From Blasia pusilla (lineage: Eukaryota; Marchantiophyta; Marchantiopsida; Blasiales): a stretch of DNA of 64,000 nt. Shown here piece after piece: positions 58,975 through 64,000 of the stretch; the stretch's first letter is position 1, and each line of letters opens with the position of its first letter. The notes under the pieces are model-generated. The model had not been told where the DNA came from. It ran no database searches and was given only the letters and a program-made list of their open reading frames with translations. The position numbers were made by a program, and so were the translations under genes. The DNA is taken from the NCBI GenBank assembly GCA_050084515.1, contig CM114272.1, positions 17,174,001-17,238,000 on the forward strand, read 5' to 3'.

Positions 58975-59400
58975 CTAAGTACATCGGGAACAAACCCACC
59001 TTCCAGTAGGAACAACATCCATACGTGGAGTCAAACACATAATGTGCCAACCCCTAGAACACCAATCACACACCAACATACGGGCTGCATTACTAGCAGA
59101 CCCACACAACATGCACCTCAAGCTAGCACATATCATGGCTAAGCTTGGATCAATAGTATCATCGACATTTGGAAGATGAAATGGCGCACAATTACATGGA
59201 TGGTCCTTCCAAACAAATCCATCACGACCCTTCAACATGAGAACTCCAAAAGCTAACACCTCTCGCACTCGTAAAATAGTACGGCTTGCCATCATATCCA
59301 ACGTTGTCGGTGCAATCTGCTGCAAATAGACATAGTCTCCCACATGGAACCTACGGATTGATGGTCGATAACCTCCACCCCGAATGGTTGTATACCGCAA
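58975..59400 (-). CDS. Integrase C-terminal domain and PHD finger
   Basis: Open frame of 141 residues. Residues 1-90 are the small beta-rich domain after the integrase core (FHVGDYVYLQQ, LRVREVLAFGVLML). Residues 95-141 are a complete PHD finger: CMLC, CDWC, H and C (GWHIMC), then W and CSRC, with VPTGRW before the last pair. It sits where chromoviruses carry a chromodomain. PHD fingers read histone tails; the inferred job is target choice. All zinc ligands are kept although the rest of pol has stops, and the diverged copy at 11316-11579 keeps them too. Confidence 0.87.
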   Translation of the reverse strand: MRYTTIRGGGYRPSIRRFHVGDYVYLQQIAPTTLDMMASRTILRVREVLAFGVLMLKGRDGFVWKDHPCNCAPFHLPNVDDTIDPSLAMICASLRCMLCGSASNAARMLVCDWCSRGWHIMCLTPRMDVVPTGRWVCSRCT

Positions 59401-59454
59401 TGTACCCCTGTGTTGAGCAATGGCAAGATTCTCAAAGGCTGTTGGCAGAACACA

Positions 59455-60102
59455 CTAAGAACACACTCTCATCCATATATCTGGGTCCTCAAGGTTCACC
59501 ACCTTACTAGACTCCTGATGAATTGTTGCTGGAAAATCTAGATCTTGGCCGTATAACAGAAAATAAGGTGAGAAGGAAGCCAAGGATGCTTGGCGACTGA
59601 ACCTATATCCCATGGCTAACCATGGCAACTGAATATCCCAGTCTCCAAGATGCCCCTTCTGTAGGCCATACTTGCTCAATGCCCTCTTCACCTTCTGAAC
59701 AACACGCTCTGCCAAACCATCCACCTCTAGATGATCTCGAGACGTGGTCCGATGATCAATCAACGCCTTGTCACACAAGATCTGAAACTCACCCTGAAAC
59801 TTTGTACCCTGGTTGGTCAACACCTCAGCTGGTGCACCAAAATGACTAAGGATTCTATCAAGAAAAGCATACGCGATTCTCCCACTTGCCTTGTCAGGCA
59901 TTGCCACCAACTCAATCCACTTGGAGAAGTGCTCCACCATCACCAACCTATATCGATGATGTCGTATAGTCAACGGTAACGGTCTCACAAAGTCCACACT
60001 CCAACGATAACCCAACCCCATAATAGGCAAGGGGTGTAACTGTGGTGTAGTGGCATTGAATGATGCCGTCACTCGGTCACAAACCATACAACGTGACACC
60101 AA
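59455..60102 (-). CDS. Gypsy integrase core, second catalytic Asp read as Asn
   Basis: Open frame of 215 residues. CMVC is the end of the HHCC zinc site (the His pair lies upstream in 60190-60300, behind two stops). The first Asp is in YRWSVDFV and the Glu in DGLAERVVQ. The second acidic residue should be in LTDQG but reads LTNQG. The diverged copy also has Asn there, at its own position. The enzyme would be inactive unless this is an RNA- or sequencing-level artefact. Confidence 0.88.
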   Translation of the reverse strand: MVSRCMVCDRVTASFNATTPQLHPLPIMGLGYRWSVDFVRPLPLTIRHHRYRLVMVEHFSKWIELVAMPDKASGRIAYAFLDRILSHFGAPAEVLTNQGTKFQGEFQILCDKALIDHRTTSRDHLEVDGLAERVVQKVKRALSKYGLQKGHLGDWDIQLPWLAMGYRFSRQASLASFSPYFLLYGQDLDFPATIHQESSKVVNLEDPDIWMRVCS

Positions 60103-60189
60103 CTATTGCACCTGAGTATGCATGCCACGCCACCAATACTGGCCAAGGAGTGAGCTATATGTACGCTTTACCCCAAAATGTCCCAACTC

Positions 60190-60822
60190 CTAATTGGCAT
60201 GTCGCACAATGCGCTCTCTCTGAGCCAAATGCGACACCACTCGTACTCTACCATCCTCCCACACACGGAGAATATGTGTTCCCTCAAATCGATACCTTCT
60301 AGCACGTTGAAGAACACGGTCTCGCTCCTTGGCACTCACTATGCCTGGCACCCTATTGGTGCGTATGAACTCCAACACCAACGCATCATCATGAAAATCA
60401 CGCTGATCCGTACCACCATCTCCAACCTCAGGATCTGAAGGTTGGCCATCTACCCTCTGACTAGAGTAAGATGTCATGTGTTCCTCCATACTAGAGTCCA
60501 TCCCTAACCAACATAAAAAGGCAGATGCATGCCAACCTGACACCATCTCCTCATCAACCTCGCCATGCCATCTAGCCCCAGTTGCATCCTCTTGGCTAGT
60601 ACATGGGTTCCTACTCAACCCATCAGCATCAAGGTTGGCAACTCCAGGTCTATGTACCACCTGGAAGTCATACTCCTGTAAGATAAGAGCCCACCGTGCA
60701 AGCTTCCGTGTAAGCTTGTCAGACTTCATCAACCACTTGAGCGGCTGGTGATTAGTAACAAGGGTAAACTGTGTGCCAAACAAGTGACACCTAAAGTGTC
60801 CCACAGCCCACACTACTGCCAA
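60190..60822 (-). CDS. Gypsy RNase H C-terminal part and start of integrase
   Basis: Open frame of 210 residues: AVVWAVGHFRCHLFGTQFTL, then VTNHQPLKWLM where TDH is expected (Asp to Asn), KLARWALILQEYDFQVV, DADGLSR, a spacer, and RERIVRHAN at the start of the integrase zinc site. The upstream half of RNase H (60823-61220) has stops. The Asp-to-Asn change affects a conserved RNase H residue. Confidence 0.85.
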   Translation of the reverse strand: MAVVWAVGHFRCHLFGTQFTLVTNHQPLKWLMKSDKLTRKLARWALILQEYDFQVVHRPGVANLDADGLSRNPCTSQEDATGARWHGEVDEEMVSGWHASAFLCWLGMDSSMEEHMTSYSSQRVDGQPSDPEVGDGGTDQRDFHDDALVLEFIRTNRVPGIVSAKERDRVLQRARRYRFEGTHILRVWEDGRVRVVSHLAQRERIVRHAN

Positions 60823-61221
60823 GCACTCTCCCTCATATGAACTATAGCGTCACTCCGCTGCATTATTTGAACGACTTGCATAGGCCACCACAAACTCCAT
60901 GTGCTCATCATCATGTTGTGTCAACACCGCTTCAAGTCCCAACATACTCCAATCAGTGTGCAACTGAAATGGGCGCCCTCTGATAGGTCACCTCAAGATA
61001 GGCGCGGCCACCAACTAGGCCTTGAGCTCCACAAAAGCTCTCTCCTGATCATCTCCCCAGTGCCACTCCTGATCTGATTTCAAAAATTGATTCTAAGGCT
61101 TTTCCATAGCACTAAATCCCTTCACATACCTCCGATAGTAGTTCGCCAATCCCATGAATGCCCGAACTCTACTCACATCTACCGGATGAGGAATAAATGC
61201 AATAGCCTCCACCTTTGCTTG

Positions 61222-62076
61222 CTAAACTCCCAAACCACGTGGATAGATGACATGACCCAAATACTCAACATCCTCATGGAAGAACTTACACTTTCCTGGA
61301 TGCAAATGTAGACCATGCGCTTTCAACCGCTCAAACACAATGTGCAAATGTATCTGATGCTCCTCCACCGTGTTACTGAACACCAAAATATCATCAATGT
61401 AACACCGAACAAAATCCAACCCTGCTAGGATCCTGTCCATCACTCTTTGAAACTCGGAAAGTGCATTCTTCAACCCAAAGGGTAAGAATTTCCAATGATA
61501 CAAACAATCCTTGCCATGAGAGTTGACACCCCAAAATTCTGTCTTGGCCTTGTCACTCTCTCTAATCGGCAACTGATGGTATCCTGCTCGAAGATCCAAA
61601 GTATTGAAAATCTTTGCCTGTCCCACCACATCAGAGATCTCCTCAAGTGTAGGCATGGCATACCTATCGGCCTTGGTCTGCTCATTGATAGGACGGTAAT
61701 CTCCACACATCCGCCTATCCGTGTAGTTGCCATGTACATCCTTTTTAGCAGGCATGACAATGGCTGATGCATACTCTCCATGCAACAACTCCACTAATCC
61801 AGCCTCCAAAAGGTCCAAAGTCCTACTCTGAATCAGGTCCCTCTCCATATCACTATATCGGTAGGGACGACGGAAGATTGGCGTATCACTAGCCAAATCA
61901 ATCCGTATACCGGGTCCAACCAAAGCACCCAACTCCTTCATGCTAAAGGCAAAACAACTCTTATAAGCACGTAGGAATTGTGTCAAGCGTTGTTTCTCAC
62001 CTCTCGTAAGCTTGGGCCCAAGTAATGGCTCCCAAGTCTCCTTCACTCGCATACTAGAGGGAGAGGAAGACGCCAT
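61222..62076 (-). CDS. Gypsy reverse transcriptase
   Basis: Open frame of 284 residues, the best-kept RT in the window. RT motifs in order: PAKKD (motif 1 area), RMCGDYRPIN, LDLRAGYHQLPI, FLPFGLKNA, YIDDILVFS (catalytic Asp codons 61390-61395), HLHPGKCKFF, and YLGHVI. It ends at a TAG (plus cta at 61222-61224) just before the connection domain (QAKVEAIAF), probably CAG to TAG. The methyltransferase lies directly upstream in the polyprotein. The Met at 62076 is likely internal. Confidence 0.93.
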   Translation of the reverse strand: MASSSPSSMRVKETWEPLLGPKLTRGEKQRLTQFLRAYKSCFAFSMKELGALVGPGIRIDLASDTPIFRRPYRYSDMERDLIQSRTLDLLEAGLVELLHGEYASAIVMPAKKDVHGNYTDRRMCGDYRPINEQTKADRYAMPTLEEISDVVGQAKIFNTLDLRAGYHQLPIRESDKAKTEFWGVNSHGKDCLYHWKFLPFGLKNALSEFQRVMDRILAGLDFVRCYIDDILVFSNTVEEHQIHLHIVFERLKAHGLHLHPGKCKFFHEDVEYLGHVIYPRGLGV

Positions 62077-62095
62077 TGGCTGCTATGCAAACCCC

Positions 62096-62720
62096 TCAAA
62101 AGATGACATCCTTAGCTACACCATCATCTAAGCAAATAACTCCTCCACTAGCATGAGCAACCAACTCCACATGCCCAGCCATTATATCCCATTTACTCCA
62201 AGGATGCAAAATACTACTCTCTTCGCCCCAGCCGATGCCTCTACCGTCTCGGTAGCCATGGAGCTCATCACGAGGGGTGGAAGACCCACAGACATAGTCC
62301 GAAGCCGACGCTGCTCGGCCATACCAAGACTCAAAATCTAGGTCAAACAATTCAGGTCCCTGGCTTGACCCAACACATGACGTCGTGAAGCCTCAGAAAT
62401 GGAAGCAACCGTTGTCACACCAGTAGCAAATCCCATCGCACGCTCTCTCTCATCAGCGTTAGGCTCTCTAACAATGCAATGTGTGATGGCAAAGCACGTT
62501 AGTACCCTCGGATAGCTGATGGCCGCAACAACTCAGGATATCTCCGCATCAACTGACCAATATGTCGGGATGAGACTCTCTAGGCCGTCTCATCTCGCTC
62601 CACATACACGTATCTCCGCACAGGAATATCGACCTACAACACCGCAGCCAAACCAGTGCTAATCCCACCAAAGAGATCTAACACACAAATGCCCTTCGGT
62701 GGATAGTGCCATACAATGAG
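62096..62720 (-). pseudogene. C5 cytosine DNA methyltransferase domain, internally deleted
   Basis: The minus strand encodes motif I VLDLFGGISTGLAAVL (62637-62684), then RRYVYVERDE and RYPELLRPSAIRGY with stops at TAG and TAA positions that look like CAG or CAA. A frame change follows, then REPNADERERAMGFATG and LGQARDLNCLT, matching motifs IX-X. The middle of the domain, with catalytic Pro-Cys (IV), ENV (VI) and QxRxR-like (VIII), is missing, unlike 14690-15350. The following frame to 62096 (HPWSKWDIMAGHVELVAHASGG) links to RT. Relative to host methyltransferases this is a retroelement-borne domain placed between protease and RT. Confidence 0.78.
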
Positions 62721-63104
62721 TGTAGTATCCAAAGGGGATAACCCAACTGGACCAGAAGCAGGAGTCCGCCGTGGAGCCTCCTCTTCCTCGTGAGGTATAA
62801 CAGCCTCACACCAAGCCTCCTGCATTAGGCGATCAACCTCCTGCCGTAGTGCACCGCCTGAACTCCAAAGTGGCACATCCAATAATGAGTATACCACTGC
62901 TGCAAAACTAGGGACCTCCTCTTCCTCCTCATGCACAGGAGAATCCATAGCAGAAAGGTTACCCTCCAAAAAGTTTCCTGGCCAAGTGACTACTCCACTA
63001 AAACCAGCCACTGATGCTGACACCGTTGGGGAAGACCCTCTTGGTCGAGCCCCATAGATAAATTTATAGGAACCTGGCTCATACGTCCATCCCCGGACTG
63101 CCAA
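62634..63104 (-). CDS. Linker between protease and methyltransferase, ending in motif I
   Basis: Open frame of 156 residues: WTYEPGSYKFIYGARPRG, a low-complexity Ser/Gly stretch, an acidic run (HEEEEEVPSF), a helical segment (LRQEVDRLMQEAWCEAV), a second acidic run, then PPKGICVLDLFGG. The last 25 residues are the start of the methyltransferase. It overlaps the preceding frame (62990-63286), so one frameshift lies near 63100, also present in copy 1. Confidence 0.75.
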   Translation of the reverse strand: MAVRGWTYEPGSYKFIYGARPRGSSPTVSASVAGFSGVVTWPGNFLEGNLSAMDSPVHEEEEEVPSFAAVVYSLLDVPLWSSGGALRQEVDRLMQEAWCEAVIPHEEEEAPRRTPASGPVGLSPLDTTLIVWHYPPKGICVLDLFGGISTGLAAVL

Positions 63105-63328
63105 CCAGGTCTATAAGATGCTGTCTCAGTCCAATAGTCCATCTGAAAACCCATCGGGTATAATACTGCTCCTCCAACTAGTACATCATACGACTGGGCT
63201 GATGTGACCACTGTAGGTACTCCCAACCTAGAGCTATCAGTCGCATGATCTGGTCTCCACTGTATAGACAACTTCTCTCGTGTCATGAAATGAGACCTAG
63301 CATTGGCTCCTCCAAGTGATGTCTGAAT

Positions 63329-63682
63329 CTAGAATGGGCAAGGCTCAAGCTCTGACCTTTGAATACCCAGACCAATACATGCGGCCTTTCCCAACATCAA
63401 AGATTGGGCACCAGAGTCTAACAAGACTCTATCTGGTCTATACACTTGTCCTATAGGACTCACCAATCGGAATATCCCACTCCGGTTGTCCAACATACAT
63501 ACACCGGGTGTAAGCCTCTCACGATCAATGGCTGGCCAGGCTGGTAATGCATCTATCTTCGCCGCTGCTGCCTGCCAAGTAGCATTGGTACTCAATGCTA
63601 CACCCGACGTAGAGAGTTGCTCCACCGCAACACCCTCATCCACCAAAGCACGTGTAGTAATAGCACTCCCATGTTCACACAA
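63329..63682 (-). CDS. Gypsy aspartic protease
   Basis: Open frame of 117 residues with VLLDSGAQSLMLGKAAC, in which DSG is the retropepsin catalytic triplet, preceded by FRLVSPIGQVYRPD. After a stop at 63329 the frame 62990-63286 continues with YDVLVGGAVLYPMGFQMDYW, a likely second half. It would process Gag-Pol. Confidence 0.82.
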   Translation of the reverse strand: MCEHGSAITTRALVDEGVAVEQLSTSGVALSTNATWQAAAAKIDALPAWPAIDRERLTPGVCMLDNRSGIFRLVSPIGQVYRPDRVLLDSGAQSLMLGKAACIGLGIQRSELEPCPF

Positions 63683-64000
63683 CGTGGCTGCTAGTTTGAA
63701 ATACAGGAGCTAAGTCAACTCCTAAGGCCATCAACTTAGTGGCTGAAAACAATGGGGATCCCAACACTGAAGTTGCCATCTGTAATATTGCACTGGAGGT
63801 TGCATCCGTGTCTACTACACACAATGTAGATGCCTCGGTCCCCCATCAGTAGGCTCAATAGGCTGGGTAGGAACCATGGATGGAGTCCTAAGCACCTCAG
63901 ATAACAAGAATGACTAGGGGAGCCTAGCCTGCCTCCCAACCTCATCCCTTTGTGGGTCCAACTCCACAATAGCACCACGTGGCTCTGACGATCGAGTGGC
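63683..64000 (-). pseudogene. Gypsy gag C-terminal part (runs off window)
   Basis: Aligns with 6521-6843 of copy 1. Frames here give variable Ala/Thr-rich sequence between the zinc-knuckle region and protease. The element continues beyond 64000, where the knuckle and capsid should lie. Confidence 0.7.

Larger units (their letters stand above)
53011..64000 (-). mobile_element. Ty3/gypsy element with methyltransferase and PHD domains, copy 3, split by copia
   Basis: The 3' LTR region and polypurine tract are at 52911-53500, a copia element interrupts at 53508-58813, and the coding region is at 58975-64000 (runs off the window). Minus-strand order: gag tail, protease, methyltransferase, RT, RNase H, integrase, PHD. 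The frames are much longer than in copy 1. No target duplication flanks the copia (gcggg against atagc), so the nest may have been rearranged. Confidence 0.82.

Noticed and set aside
1-64000. CRISPR arrays, bacterial operons, phage genes
   Set aside because: No regularly spaced repeats or prokaryotic genes; every recognised protein is a eukaryotic transposable-element product.

Overview
This window is almost wholly transposable-element sequence from a plant-lineage (streptophyte) nuclear genome. The evidence is the mix of Ty1/copia and Ty3/gypsy LTR elements, two of whose families carry the plant-type primer site complementary to initiator Met-tRNA, a plant-type RepHel Helitron with short GT-AG introns, and a plant-like LINE. 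I recognise no host gene, tRNA gene or rRNA gene. The species cannot be named from sequence alone; gypsy elements carrying a DNA methyltransferase, as here, have been described from charophyte algae, so a charophyte or a seedless plant is my guess only.

Layout. 1-1713: 5' part of a copia element (minus strand). 1714-10323: gypsy copy 1 (minus). 10568-19475: a second, diverged gypsy copy of the same superlineage (minus). 19891-20295: a 190-bp tandem duplication. About 24397-28960: a decayed LINE (minus). 29504-32574: remains of a different gypsy family with ~1-kb LTRs, interleaved with plus-strand fragments of the methyltransferase gypsy family (31349-33158). 33159-44610: an 11.5-kb autonomous-type Helitron (plus). 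44611-51086: 6.5 kb with no recognisable gene. 51092-52297: an internally deleted gypsy with target-site duplication. 52911-64000: gypsy copy 3 (minus), split by a full-length copia element at 53508-58813, running off the right edge.

The most notable content is the gypsy family in 1714-10323, 10568-19475 and 53011-64000. Reading its minus strand gives gag with a CCHC knuckle and RG-rich tail, a DSGA aspartic protease, a C5 cytosine DNA methyltransferase domain, reverse transcriptase, RNase H, integrase and a C-terminal PHD finger. The element thus encodes both a DNA-methylation writer and a chromatin-reader module. All three copies are broken: copies 1 and 3 lack the methyltransferase segment between motif I and motifs IX-X, while the 10568-19475 copy keeps the PC and ENV motif regions but has frameshifts and an integrase deletion.

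1-6843 and 57079-64000 are the same copia-next-to-gypsy junction, present twice in the same orientation. In 1 to about 5400 the two versions differ mostly at CTG/CAG triplets, which in copy 1 tend to read TCG or CG. That looks like a systematic base-calling artefact at methylated CHG sites, so frameshifts in copy 1 should not be trusted. In all elements many in-frame stops are C-to-T changes of CAG, CAA or CGA codons, as expected for methylated, silenced repeats.
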